From JAIQFV01 sp041494885 (GTDB lineage Bacteria; Acidobacteriota; Terriglobia; JAIQFV01), in NCBI GenBank assembly GCA_041494885.1, contig JBGQBO010000008.1:77267-141266 (forward strand): a DNA stretch of 64,000 bases. The letters run 5' to 3'. The notes beneath the pieces were generated by a model. It was given only the letters and a program-made list of their open reading frames with translations. It was not told the DNA's origin and did not search any database. The position numbers were made by a program, and so were the translations under genes. Within the stretch, counting starts at the first letter, position 1; the number at the start of each line of letters is the position of its first letter. Positions 16,882-24,808 of the stretch are shown here, in pieces.

Positions 16882-17955
16882 TCAGAAGACCTTGAACTTA
16901 ATGGTAAGAAAGCGTTTCGGATTCTTTCGAAAGTCATAAATCAACTTGACGACCTCTGCCGACGCTGCATTCAGGTTATTGTACAGCTCTTTGTCATTCA
17001 TCAACCGGCCCACCGTGCCCTCACCATGGTCGATCTTGTCTGTGATGGCAGTGATGCGGTCCAGGGCGTGATTCATCTTGTTATAAAGTTCCTGGTCAGC
17101 TGCCAACTTTCCCAAAGTCCCTTCTCCCTTTTCAATTCGGCTGACGACGGCCTTCGACTTCGCAACGGTCTCATTCAAGTTGTTGTAGAGCGATTCGTCC
17201 TTAAAGAGCTTTCCGACGGTGCCCTGGCCCGCCTCCAGCCGGTCTGCAATCCTATTCAACTTCTCAGCGGCCACATTAAAGTGATCGTACAACTGGGTGT
17301 CGACCAAAAGCTTGCCAATCGATCCCTGCCCCCTTTTCATCTGGTCCATAAGATCGGAGGCCACCTGGACCGTGTGGGACACATTGTTGTACAAGGTCGG
17401 ATCATTGATAAACTTGCCTACCGATCCCTCACCCTTGTCGATTTTTTCTGTGATCGATTTGACTTTATCACTGAGGACATCCAGATTGGCCAGCAAATCG
17501 TTCGAAGATTCCACCAGCTTTTTGATATCCGCTTCCTCCGATCCTTCCACGGTTCCGCCTTCTCCCACAGGGGTTCCTTTTAGACCCCGGCTCAGTTCGA
17601 TGTACTTGTCCCCTAAAAGGCCGATCGAACCCAGTCGGGCCTTGGAGTCGGTGCGGATATCCTTTTGATACGTGTTCCTGATGGACATTGTGATCTCGAC
17701 TGCCCGGAGCGGATCCAGACTACTCGAAATGGCGACGGTATCAACCTTGCCGATCTCCACCCCTGCCAGCCAGACCGGAGCACCTTCCTTGAGCCCGGAC
17801 GCTGCCGGCAAATACGTTTTCACATGGAATCGCGCTGCGAATATCCCGCCTTTGCCGCTGATGAAAAAAATCGCCACGACCAGGATGGCAACGCTTACGA
17901 CCACGAGCACTCCCACCCGCACTTCCGACAAGGTCACTTTTTTGGACTGAGCCAT
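16882..17955 (-). CDS. mlaD: MlaD-like MCE-domain lipid transport protein with C-terminal repeats
   Basis: Periplasmic substrate-binding component of an Mla-type phospholipid transporter. An N-terminal anchor (about 12-33) precedes the MCE domain (about 38-120: VKTYLPAASGLKEGAPVWLA, GSIGLLGDKYIELS). The remaining two-thirds consists of about five copies of a 30-40-residue unit of the type GxGTVGKLxxDxxLYNNLN, spaced by helices. This helical repeat tail is longer than in classical 183-residue MlaD and could form a periplasm-spanning needle or bridge. It follows mlaF by 81 bp in the same orientation, giving the order mlaE-mlaF-mlaD. Confidence 0.92.
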   Translation of the reverse strand: MAQSKKVTLSEVRVGVLVVVSVAILVVAIFFISGKGGIFAARFHVKTYLPAASGLKEGAPVWLAGVEIGKVDTVAISSSLDPLRAVEITMSIRNTYQKDIRTDSKARLGSIGLLGDKYIELSRGLKGTPVGEGGTVEGSEEADIKKLVESSNDLLANLDVLSDKVKSITEKIDKGEGSVGKFINDPTLYNNVSHTVQVASDLMDQMKRGQGSIGKLLVDTQLYDHFNVAAEKLNRIADRLEAGQGTVGKLFKDESLYNNLNETVAKSKAVVSRIEKGEGTLGKLAADQELYNKMNHALDRITAITDKIDHGEGTVGRLMNDKELYNNLNAASAEVVKLIYDFRKNPKRFLTIKFKVF

Positions 17956-18036
17956 GGGATCTCCTTAGAACCGGTAACCCACCTCGAGTTCTTTGATGCT
18001 ACCCACTCGCGAGCCTTTTCAAGCCTAGGTACCTTG

Positions 18037-18888
18037 CTACGACAGGAATTGTCGAATGAAGGGTTGCGACTGTTTGGCTTTCAGCAAATCCGATTCGTTC
18101 CCTTCAAAGACGATTTTCCCCTCCTTTAGGACAATAAAGGAGGTGCGCAGGTCGGGTGCTTGTGGATTGCGCAGATCCACACTATCAAAACCAATGCTTC
18201 GCCCGGCCGGCACGACCTGCTCGCTGGCAAGCGTAAAGGCGTCCGTCAGCCGATTCGTCACAAAAACAGATGTGACACCCTCCTGGTCGCGCAGCTTCAG
18301 AATCATTTCCACAATGGTCCGCCCTGTCAACGGGTCCAGGCCTGCAGTGGGCTCGTCATAGAGAATAATCCTGGGCTTTGTGATCAATGCTCGCGCCAGG
18401 GCGACCCGCCGGCGCATCCCTCCCGACAGATCCGAGGGCATTAGATAGATGGCATCCTCGAGCCCCACGAACCCCAGCACCTCGCGCACTTGCTGTTCGA
18501 TCTCTTCCCCCTCTTGTCCTCCCTCTTCATTCAACCGGTAGGCCACATTTTCTAACACGGTCAACGAATCGAAGAGCGCCGACTCTTGAAAGACGATCCC
18601 GATGTTCTTCCTGAGAGGCATGAGCTTGTCTTCGCTCAGGGCGCTAATTTCCTGATGATTGACAAAAATTTGGCCTCCATCCGGCCGAATCAAACCGGCA
18701 ATCAATTTGATGAGGACGGTCTTGCCGGATCCACTCTCTCCCAAGATGATCTTTGTTTCGCCTTCTTTGACAATGAATGAGACCTCATTCAAGACCCGGA
18801 AGTCTTTGAACCAAAGGGTGACATCTCTCACTTCGATGACTGCATCGGCGGACGGCGCCGGGATCGGCCACGGGGAAGATAAACTCAT
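18037..18888 (-). CDS. mlaF: Mla-type ABC transporter ATP-binding protein
   Basis: 283 residues from the ATG at 18888, which overlaps the mlaE stop as ATGA; a longer in-frame reading to 19116 is only the antisense-compatible extension inside mlaE. Walker A GESGSGKT (50-57), Q-loop Q101, signature LSGGM (154-158) and Walker B ILYDEP with E179 are intact. The H-loop reads VFVTNRLTDAF where the family has VTHD, so the switch His is Asn212. An insertion-like stretch (about 222-250) precedes the last strand. It powers lipid transport with MlaE and MlaD. See findings for the H-loop change. Confidence 0.94.
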   Translation of the reverse strand: MSLSSPWPIPAPSADAVIEVRDVTLWFKDFRVLNEVSFIVKEGETKIILGESGSGKTVLIKLIAGLIRPDGGQIFVNHQEISALSEDKLMPLRKNIGIVFQESALFDSLTVLENVAYRLNEEGGQEGEEIEQQVREVLGFVGLEDAIYLMPSDLSGGMRRRVALARALITKPRIILYDEPTAGLDPLTGRTIVEMILKLRDQEGVTSVFVTNRLTDAFTLASEQVVPAGRSIGFDSVDLRNPQAPDLRTSFIVLKEGKIVFEGNESDLLKAKQSQPFIRQFLS

Positions 18889-19667
18889 CGGAAAAACACC
18901 AAAGCGACCCGGGTTAGGACGGCGTCGACAGCGAGAATCAGAATGGACGACGCCACGACCGCCTGGGTCGTGCTGCGTCCCACACCTTGCGTGCCCCCGT
19001 AAGTTCGGAACCCACAATAACAGCCCACGCTCGCCACAATGGCCCCAAACACAAAGGGCTTCAACAAACCCTCCAGCAGATCGTTGTAATCCAGATTGTG
19101 ATACACCGTCGACCAATACAATGCCGAAGAGATATGGAGCAGGAAGCGCGCCACGATGTAACCGCCAAAAATTCCAATAAAATCACACACCGCTGTCAGC
19201 AATGGAAGCATGGTCACGGTGGCCACCAACCGCGGCGTCGTGAGTTTCTTGCTGGGGTCCGTGCCGAGAGCCCGCATCGCAAGAATCTGGTCACTGACCA
19301 CCATCGAACCAATCTCCGAGGCCATTCCGGAACTATTGCGACCGGCCACCATGAGCGCGCTCAGGACGGGCCCCAATTCTCTCACCAGGGAAACGGCAAC
19401 CAGTTGCCCCGTCAACCCTACAGCTCCAAACGATTGCAGGCTCTTGGCGGATTGCATCGCCAACACCGCGCCCGTAAAGAATCCCGTCAGGCAGATGATG
19501 GTCAACGATCCGACACCAATAATGTCCATCTGAACAAGGGTTTCCTGAAGATAGTGGGGGCGGTGGAACAGGTTGGTGAAGGAGCGGCAGCCCTGCAAGG
19601 TGAAATTCTGGACCTCAAGAACCGCGCTGAGAACAGCCTCAAAGATCAAGTCCAGCAAATCTCTCAT
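18885..19667 (-). CDS. mlaE: Mla-type ABC transporter permease
   Basis: 260 residues with the MlaE/YrbE permease pattern: an amphipathic N-terminus (LTFLHRPHYLQETLVQMDIIG type), five to six membrane segments, and the conserved core LVRELGPVLSALMVAGRNSSGMASEIGSMVVSDQILAMRALGTDP, of which the ELGP and GxxxSGMxAEIG parts are family hallmarks. The C-terminal part, from FGAIVASVGCYCG through GVGRSTTQAVVASS, also matches. It is the first gene of the operon and overlaps mlaF by 4 bp, which suggests translational coupling. It is probably located in the inner membrane and moves phospholipids between membranes. Confidence 0.95.
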   Translation of the reverse strand: MRDLLDLIFEAVLSAVLEVQNFTLQGCRSFTNLFHRPHYLQETLVQMDIIGVGSLTIICLTGFFTGAVLAMQSAKSLQSFGAVGLTGQLVAVSLVRELGPVLSALMVAGRNSSGMASEIGSMVVSDQILAMRALGTDPSKKLTTPRLVATVTMLPLLTAVCDFIGIFGGYIVARFLLHISSALYWSTVYHNLDYNDLLEGLLKPFVFGAIVASVGCYCGFRTYGGTQGVGRSTTQAVVASSILILAVDAVLTRVALVFFR

Positions 19668-19741
19668 ATGAAGGATATGACGGCAATTATAGCCATTGTT
19701 CTCAATTGGCGGCGTGTGATGCTTCGGTCCTGTCGAAGCCT

Positions 19742-19770
19742 ATTTAAACAGATGGATTTTGGCGTGTCAA
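19742..19770 (-). promoter_or_regulatory. Promoter candidate for mlaEFD operon
   Basis: A perfect TTGACA (plus coordinates 19765-19770), a 17-bp spacer and TTAAAT (19742-19747, 4 of 6) on the minus strand give a start near 19735, about 68 nt before the mlaE ATG. Confidence 0.6.
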
Positions 19771-20034
19771 ACCTTTGTGGACGTAAGAGCGAAGGAAAGA
19801 TTAAGTGACAAGGGCGAGGGTGCCTAATCCAATTCGCGAAATCTCGCGATAAAAGGCGCCCGGCTTTCAAATCTCGGGATGATTTGGAAGTCACACCGAG
19901 CGTCCATCCCGGCGGAACTCCTCAATAAAGGGAGCAAAGCGGTGGATGGCGTCCCCAGAAATTACAGGTGTCTGCAACTCGATCGCCTAAACATCCACCG
20001 TCCATCCACTGAGATCGTTCTTAGATGTTTCTTG
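19771..20034. other. Gene-free region between divergent mla and RHH genes
   Basis: I see no coding region or RNA gene. It contains scattered copies of the half-site CCATCC/GGATGG (19904-19909, 19943-19949, 20002-20008) that also builds the palindrome at 20073-20088, so it may hold extra binding sites for the RHH protein encoded at 20101. Confidence 0.45.
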
Positions 20035-20062
20035 TTGACAATCTCACGAATTCAATGAAAAT
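20035..20062 (+). promoter_or_regulatory. Promoter candidate for the RHH gene
   Basis: TTGACA (20035-20040), a 16-bp spacer and GAAAAT (20057-20062, 4 of 6) predict transcription start near 20069, just before the palindrome at 20073-20088. Confidence 0.5.
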
Positions 20063-20072
20063 ATCCCAAATA

Positions 20073-20088
20073 CCATCCATATGGATGG
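20073..20088. promoter_or_regulatory. 16-bp perfect palindrome, candidate RHH operator
   Basis: CCATCCATATGGATGG is a perfect inverted repeat, 12 bp before the RHH protein ATG and immediately after the predicted transcription start. RHH (CopG/NikR/MetJ-type) repressors bind such paired half-sites, so autoregulation is likely. Confidence 0.6.
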
Positions 20089-20100
20089 CGAGGAGATGAT

Positions 20101-20487
20101 ATGGCTGACAGCGAAAAGATCACCATCAACATGAGCCCCGTCGACCTCGGCAAGATTGACGTGCTGGTGGAACAGGGGCACTACTCGAACCGGACCGATT
20201 TCATCCGCACTGCGATCCGGTCACAGCTGGAAAAACACACAGTCGATGTTCAACAGGCCGTTTCCCTTTTCTCATTCCTCGTGGGGGTGGCTGTTTATAA
20301 CCGCAGCCAGTTGGAAAAGCTCAAAGCAAGGCACAAGAAGCTCAAGTTAACCGTCATCGGCGCGTTGCACCTTTCAAAGGACATTTCCCCCGCTCTAGCC
20401 TGCGAGGTCATCGAATCCGTGCGGGTGCGCGGCATTTTTAATGCCAGCGAGGAAATCAAGGCCGCTCTGGCCGACAGGATCCAATAG
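20101..20487 (+). CDS. Ribbon-helix-helix (CopG-type) regulator
   Basis: 128 residues. The N-terminal 45 residues match a ribbon-helix-helix DNA-binding domain: strand ITINMSPVDLGKIDVLVEQG, then helix-turn SNRTDFIRTAIRSQLEKH. The C-terminal half (about 50-128) includes an amphipathic helix with RSQLEKLKARHKKLKLTVIG and ends in ALACEVIESVRVRGIFNASE; I do not recognise a ligand domain. Ribosome site GAGGAG precedes the ATG. It is flanked by a promoter and a perfect palindrome (20073-20088), which suggests negative autoregulation. It is not an antitoxin in an obvious pair: no toxin-sized ORF follows before 20773. Confidence 0.82.
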   Translation: MADSEKITINMSPVDLGKIDVLVEQGHYSNRTDFIRTAIRSQLEKHTVDVQQAVSLFSFLVGVAVYNRSQLEKLKARHKKLKLTVIGALHLSKDISPALACEVIESVRVRGIFNASEEIKAALADRIQ

Positions 20488-20662
20488 CGCTACCTTGTGC
20501 CTTTCCTTGGACGGGATGACGCAGACAAAGCTCTCTTTGCGAGGTGTGCGATGTCGAATCAATCGACTCTCCAGCTTGATCGGGAGCCTATGCGAATCAG
20601 GCCGAATCCAGTCGCGCCGAGATCACAACCTGGGTATGTGCCATCCCGTCCTCTGGCCCGGA

Positions 20663-20694
20663 TTGCTTCCCGCCAAGACGCCTTATGCTATAAT
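20663..20694 (+). promoter_or_regulatory. Extended -10 promoter candidate for lpdA
   Basis: TGCTATAAT (20686-20694) is a consensus extended -10. TTGCTT at 20663-20668 is a weak, 20-bp-spaced -35. It lies 79 bp before the lpdA GTG start, in a 285-bp gap that otherwise shows no gene. Confidence 0.5.
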
Positions 20695-20772
20695 CGCGGG
20701 CGATTCAGTCATTACTTCCACGACACCAAGAATTAGAGCCACAGTTTCTAATTCAGCCGGAGGTTTCTTAGC

Positions 20773-22167
20773 GTGTACGACGTCATCATTATTGGAAGTG
20801 GTCCGGGCGGCTATGTCGCCGGCATTCGCGCTGGGCAATTGGGCCTGAAGGCCGCGCTCGTCGAGAAAGATGATCGTTTTGGCGGGACCTGTCTCCTTCG
20901 AGGCTGTATCCCGACCAAGGCCCTGCTTTTCAATGCCAAGCTTTACCAGCAGTTCCTCAATGCCAAGGAGTTCGGGATCACTTACAAGGATCTGATCCTC
21001 GATTTGAAGGTGGTTCAGCAACGAAAAAACAAGATTGTTCTGAAGAACGCCAAAGGGGTGGAGTTTCTCCTCCGGAAAAACAAGGTTGAAACATTCCGCG
21101 GCTTTGGCACCCTGGAGTCCCCCACCTCGGTCCGCATCCGCACCGACTCCGGAGAAGAGAAAATCCTCGATGCCCGGCACATCATCCTCGCCACCGGATC
21201 GGAACCGAAAAGCTTTCCGAACATCAAGGTCGATGGCAAACATGTCATTACCAACAACGAAGCCCTGGAACTGGAGATCGTTCCCAAATCGTTACTCATT
21301 ATCGGGTGTGGCGCCGTGGGCGTGGAGTTCGCCTCCATCTACGCGCGTTTTGGGAGCAAAATCACCCTGGTGGAAATGTTGCCCCAGGTCTTGCCGCTCG
21401 AGGATCATGAGGTCGCCGCTGAATTGGAACGGAGTTTTCGAAAGCACGGCATTTTGATCATGACCCGGACAGCGCTCGAAAAGCTCGATGTCAAGAAAGA
21501 TGGCATCTGCGCGACGGTCAAGAACAGCGCCGATGGAAAATCCTCTTCGATCCACGCCGAGAAAATTTTGATTGCGGTCGGGCGATCACCGAATACCACA
21601 GGGATTGGCCTAGAGAAGCTCGGGATTCAAACCGAACGCCACCTTGTCCCGGTGAATGATTTCATGCAAACCAATATCCCGACTGTTTACGCGATTGGCG
21701 ATATCATTCCCCGGCAGCAACTGGCCCACCTCGCTTTTGCCGAGGCCCATGTGGCGGTGGAACACTTGGCCGGGCGGCACCCTCGTCCTATCAATTACGA
21801 CCTGTGCCCCAACTGCACGTATTGCGATCCGGAAGTTGCCAGTGTGGGGTTGAGTGAGAAGGAAGCCCTTGCCCGCGGCTACAAACTCAAGATCGGAAAG
21901 TTCCCCTTCCAGGCCAATGGCAAGGCTGGCATTCTGGGGGAACCCGAAGGTTTTGTGAAGATCGTCTCGGACTCAAAGTTCGGGGAAATCCTTGGGGTAC
22001 AAATCATCGGGCCGCACGCCACGGATCTTATTGCAGAAGCCTGCGTCGCAATCAATTTAGAAGCCACCGCCGAGGATCTGGCCCAAACCATTCATGCCCA
22101 CCCCACGGTTTCCGAAGCGGTGGGTGAAGCAGCGCATGCGGCATTCGACTTGCCGGTTCATATTTAG
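20773..22167 (+). CDS. lpdA: Dihydrolipoamide dehydrogenase (E3)
   Basis: Re-oxidises dihydrolipoyl groups of the dehydrogenase complexes, passing electrons to NAD via FAD. 464 residues from GTG, with GGAGG nine bases upstream. FAD site GSGPGGYVAGIRAGQLG (8-24); redox disulfide C40/C45 in GGTCLLRGCIPTKALL; NAD site GCGAVGVEFASIYARFG; second FAD motif TVYAIGDI; C-terminal HAHPTVSEAVGEAAH with catalytic H443 and E448. It is the first of a gene set for the pyruvate dehydrogenase complex, with its own promoter. Confidence 0.96.
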   Translation: MYDVIIIGSGPGGYVAGIRAGQLGLKAALVEKDDRFGGTCLLRGCIPTKALLFNAKLYQQFLNAKEFGITYKDLILDLKVVQQRKNKIVLKNAKGVEFLLRKNKVETFRGFGTLESPTSVRIRTDSGEEKILDARHIILATGSEPKSFPNIKVDGKHVITNNEALELEIVPKSLLIIGCGAVGVEFASIYARFGSKITLVEMLPQVLPLEDHEVAAELERSFRKHGILIMTRTALEKLDVKKDGICATVKNSADGKSSSIHAEKILIAVGRSPNTTGIGLEKLGIQTERHLVPVNDFMQTNIPTVYAIGDIIPRQQLAHLAFAEAHVAVEHLAGRHPRPINYDLCPNCTYCDPEVASVGLSEKEALARGYKLKIGKFPFQANGKAGILGEPEGFVKIVSDSKFGEILGVQIIGPHATDLIAEACVAINLEATAEDLAQTIHAHPTVSEAVGEAAHAAFDLPVHI

Positions 22168-22185
22168 TCGAAAGCTTGTTATAAT
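22157..22185 (+). promoter_or_regulatory. Promoter candidate for E1 alpha operon
   Basis: TTCATA (22157-22162, 4 of 6), a 17-bp spacer and TGTTATAAT (extended -10, 22177-22185) overlap the lpdA stop codon (22165-22167). This gives the pyruvate dehydrogenase E1/E2 genes a start separate from lpdA, near 22192. Confidence 0.6.
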
Positions 22186-22281
22186 CAAGATCAAGCGACC
22201 GCTTCATCATGAGCAATTCACATAAAACTTCATCACCGCTCAGGAGAGACGGATATTTCTCGAAGACGCTCTAAATCTCAA

Positions 22282-23319
22282 TTGACCAAGACCATCTCTC
22301 CCCGGGCGAAAAAGGCCTTGAAAACCGAAACGGTTTCAGACCAGAAATTTGCCCTTCCCCAGGATCGGCTCCATGAACTTTATTATTTCCTGCGTCTCAA
22401 CCGCAGCGTCGATGAAAGGTTAGCAAACCTGTATCGCCAGGGTAAAGTTGTGGGAGGACTTTATTCCAGCCTCGGACAGGAAGGGATCTCCGTGGCCACC
22501 GCTTTCGCCCTGGAGAAGCAGGATGTGCTTGGCCCGATGATTCGCAATCTGGGAGCCACGCTTGTCCGCGGATTCAAACCGAGAGACCTTTTTTGCCAGT
22601 ATATGGCCCGTTCTTCAGGTCCGACAGGTGGAAGAGACTGCAACCTTCACTTTGGAGACCTCGACCGCGGCGTCATGGCCTGCATCTCCATGTTGGGAGC
22701 ACTCATTCCGGTCATGGCGGGCATCGCGTTGAGTTCAACACTTCGGGGGGAAGCTCGGGTGGCCCTGACTTACATCGGGGACGGTGGAACGCGCGTGGGG
22801 GATTTCCACGAGGGACTGAATTTTGCCGCCGTGAAAAACCTTCCCCTGGTCGTTATTGTCGAAAACAACCAGTTCGCCTATTCGACGCCCGTCGGGAGCC
22901 AAATGAAGAATACCCGGATCTCCGATTTTGCCCAGGCCTACGGGATTTTTGGCACGACGATCGATGGAAACGATGTCCTGGAGGTGTACCACACGACGAA
23001 AGAGGCGGTCGAACAGGCACGACGAGGGGGAGGCCCCGCCCTCATTGAGTGCGTTACCTTTCGAATGCGAGGGCACGCTGAACACGATGACGCCAAGTAT
23101 GTCCCTCAGGAACTGGTAGAATTCTGGAAGAAAAAGGATCCCATTCTCCGCTTTGAACGATACCTGCTCGATAACGGCATTATGACCCAGGGTGAACAAC
23201 AATCTATCATCGACCGAATCACTCGCGAGTTGGACGCCGACGTGGCATGTGCAGAATCCAGTCCATTGCCTGAACCCGCTCTGGGCGGGACGGCGTTGCC
23301 GGGGGTGTATGCGGATTAG
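22282..23319 (+). CDS. pdhA: Pyruvate (or 2-oxoacid) dehydrogenase E1 alpha
   Basis: TPP-dependent decarboxylase subunit. 345 residues from a TTG codon; the frame is open upstream to 22213 and an AGGAGAG at about 22242 suggests a non-canonical or slightly earlier start is possible. The TPP motif is complete: GDG (166-168) through NN (195-196) in YIGDGGTRVGDFHEG and VENNQFAYSTP. ECVTFRMRGHAEHDDAKYVP is the usual phosphorylation-loop region. It pairs with E1 beta at 23760. Sequence does not separate pyruvate from branched-chain 2-oxoacids; lpdA, E2 and lipA in the cluster favour a general PDH role. Confidence 0.92.
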   Translation: MTKTISPRAKKALKTETVSDQKFALPQDRLHELYYFLRLNRSVDERLANLYRQGKVVGGLYSSLGQEGISVATAFALEKQDVLGPMIRNLGATLVRGFKPRDLFCQYMARSSGPTGGRDCNLHFGDLDRGVMACISMLGALIPVMAGIALSSTLRGEARVALTYIGDGGTRVGDFHEGLNFAAVKNLPLVVIVENNQFAYSTPVGSQMKNTRISDFAQAYGIFGTTIDGNDVLEVYHTTKEAVEQARRGGGPALIECVTFRMRGHAEHDDAKYVPQELVEFWKKKDPILRFERYLLDNGIMTQGEQQSIIDRITRELDADVACAESSPLPEPALGGTALPGVYAD

Positions 23320-23330
23320 AGGCTGACACT

Positions 23331-23597
23331 ATGGATTCCCCGAAGGTTCTTGAACTCAAAGCGCAGGCTGAGATCCTGAGAGAGGCAATCGGCCGGGAAA
23401 GGGCTTCTCATGATTTCTATGTGGCAGCGTCAAAGTCAACGAAAAGGAAGTACGAAAGGGATATGTACGACCAGCTGGCCCGGGAAGAAATGGTGCACCG
23501 GGATGACTTGGCCCGCCAGCTTGAAGAAGTCGAAGCCCAAATCGAGATGGAATCGGCATTGACGGAAGACAGCGAGAGCGACGAGGAGAGACCGTAA
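23331..23597 (+). CDS. Small half-rubrerythrin-like protein
   Basis: 88 residues in two long helices, starting 11 bp after E1 alpha with GAGG eight bases before the ATG. The first helix carries ERASHDFY (E23, H27), the second LAREEMVHRDDLARQLEE (E53xxH56). This is the half of the rubrerythrin/ferritin iron-binding pattern that two copies could complete as a dimer. Acidic C-terminus. It is inserted between the E1 alpha and E1 beta genes of the dehydrogenase set and is probably co-transcribed. The ferritin-like reading is by motif only; a plain coiled-coil protein is the alternative. Confidence 0.7.
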   Translation: MDSPKVLELKAQAEILREAIGRERASHDFYVAASKSTKRKYERDMYDQLAREEMVHRDDLARQLEEVEAQIEMESALTEDSESDEERP

Positions 23598-23759
23598 TCC
23601 GACCGAAGCCCAAATCGGGCCCTCCTCCCACATCACGGCAAAGATCCGACCGGCTCCGGATTCCCGGTCGAACCCCTCTGCCCTGCCGTGAACATCGGCG
23701 GGCATCGGGGTGAGAATGATTCTCGTAAAACTTTTTGCTCTTAGTCTCGAAGGAGTGCC

Positions 23760-24734
23760 TTGGCAACGACGACCTATCTAGAAGCGATCCGCCAGGGGTT
23801 GTGGGAAGAAATGGAGCGCGACCCCAACGTCTTCCTCATGGGGGAGGACATCGGCCGCTATGGTGGAGCGTTCAAAGTGACTGCGGGCATGATCGAGCAC
23901 TTCGGGGAGAAGCGCGTTATTGACACTCCCATTTCCGAAGAGGCGATCGTCGGCGCCGGGATTGGAGCGGCAGTCATGGGTATGCGCCCGGTCCTGGAAA
24001 TGCAGTTCATGGACTTTATCTCTTGTGCCTTTAACCAGATCGTCAACTACGCTGCCAAGATGCATTACCGGTGGGGGCAGGCTGTCCCCCTGGTCATCCG
24101 CGGCCCCTCCGGTGGAGGCGTCCATGGGGGTCCCTATCATTCTCAGAACCCGGAGGCCTACTTTGTCCACACGCCCGGGCTGAAGGTAGTGCAACCTGCG
24201 ACCGCTTACGATGCTAAGGGATTGATCAAGGCCGCCATTCGCGACAACAACCCCGTTATTTTTTTCGAGCACAAGTTTCTGTACCGCCGGATTAAGGAGG
24301 AAATCCCGGAAGACGATTATGTTGTCCCGCTGGGCAAAGCCCGGGTCGTTCGCGAGGGACGACATCTTTCGATCATCACCTATGGCGCCATGCTCTTCGT
24401 TGCCTTGGAGGCGGCCCAACAACTTGAGCAGGAGGGGATTGATGCCGAGATTATTGACCTCCGAACCCTGTCTCCACTCGACGAGGAGTGCATTCTGGCT
24501 TCTGTGAAGAAGACAAACAAGATCATTCTGTTGCACGAAGACACGCGTACCCTCGGTCTGGGAGCGGAATTAGCAGCAATTATCTCGGAGAAAGCCTTCG
24601 AATATCTCGATGGGCCGCTCTTGCGCGTTACGGCGCCCGATTCTCCCGTTCCCTATTCGCCCCCATTGGAGGAAGCTTTTCTTCCGAGTGCAGGCCGGTT
24701 GGTGAATGCCGCTCGACGGCTCGCCAGCTACTGA
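23760..24734 (+). CDS. pdhB: Pyruvate (or 2-oxoacid) dehydrogenase E1 beta
   Basis: Transketolase-type partner of E1 alpha; 324 residues. Start TTG with AAGGAG five bases upstream. Motifs: FLMGEDIGRYGGAFKVTAGM, DTPISEEAIVGAGIGAAVMG, MQFMDFISCAFNQIVNYAAK, RGPSGGGVHGGPYHSQNPEAY, and the C-terminal half ISLYTGA-type DLRTLSPLDEECILASVKKT. Length and pattern are normal. A 162-bp gap after the 88-aa gene holds no other gene. Confidence 0.95.
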   Translation: MATTTYLEAIRQGLWEEMERDPNVFLMGEDIGRYGGAFKVTAGMIEHFGEKRVIDTPISEEAIVGAGIGAAVMGMRPVLEMQFMDFISCAFNQIVNYAAKMHYRWGQAVPLVIRGPSGGGVHGGPYHSQNPEAYFVHTPGLKVVQPATAYDAKGLIKAAIRDNNPVIFFEHKFLYRRIKEEIPEDDYVVPLGKARVVREGRHLSIITYGAMLFVALEAAQQLEQEGIDAEIIDLRTLSPLDEECILASVKKTNKIILLHEDTRTLGLGAELAAIISEKAFEYLDGPLLRVTAPDSPVPYSPPLEEAFLPSAGRLVNAARRLASY

Positions 24735-24808
24735 ACGAAAAGGAACGAGACCTTCGCCGGGCACGGTCGGGTCTGGTTAGCCACTCTTGGTGGGAGAGGA
24801 GTTTTTTC

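Noticed and set aside
18889..19116. N-terminal extension of MlaF by 76 residues
   Set aside because: It lies inside mlaE in another frame; the ATGA overlap at 18885-18888 is the conventional start.
20441..20848. Frame of 135 codons between the RHH gene and lpdA, a possible toxin partner
   Set aside because: It overlaps both neighbours, crosses the lpdA promoter and start, and shows no toxin features.
24488..24808. N-terminal extension of the E2 protein
   Set aside because: It overlaps pdhB and lacks E2 features; the lipoyl domain begins right after the ATG at 24809, which has a good ribosome site.
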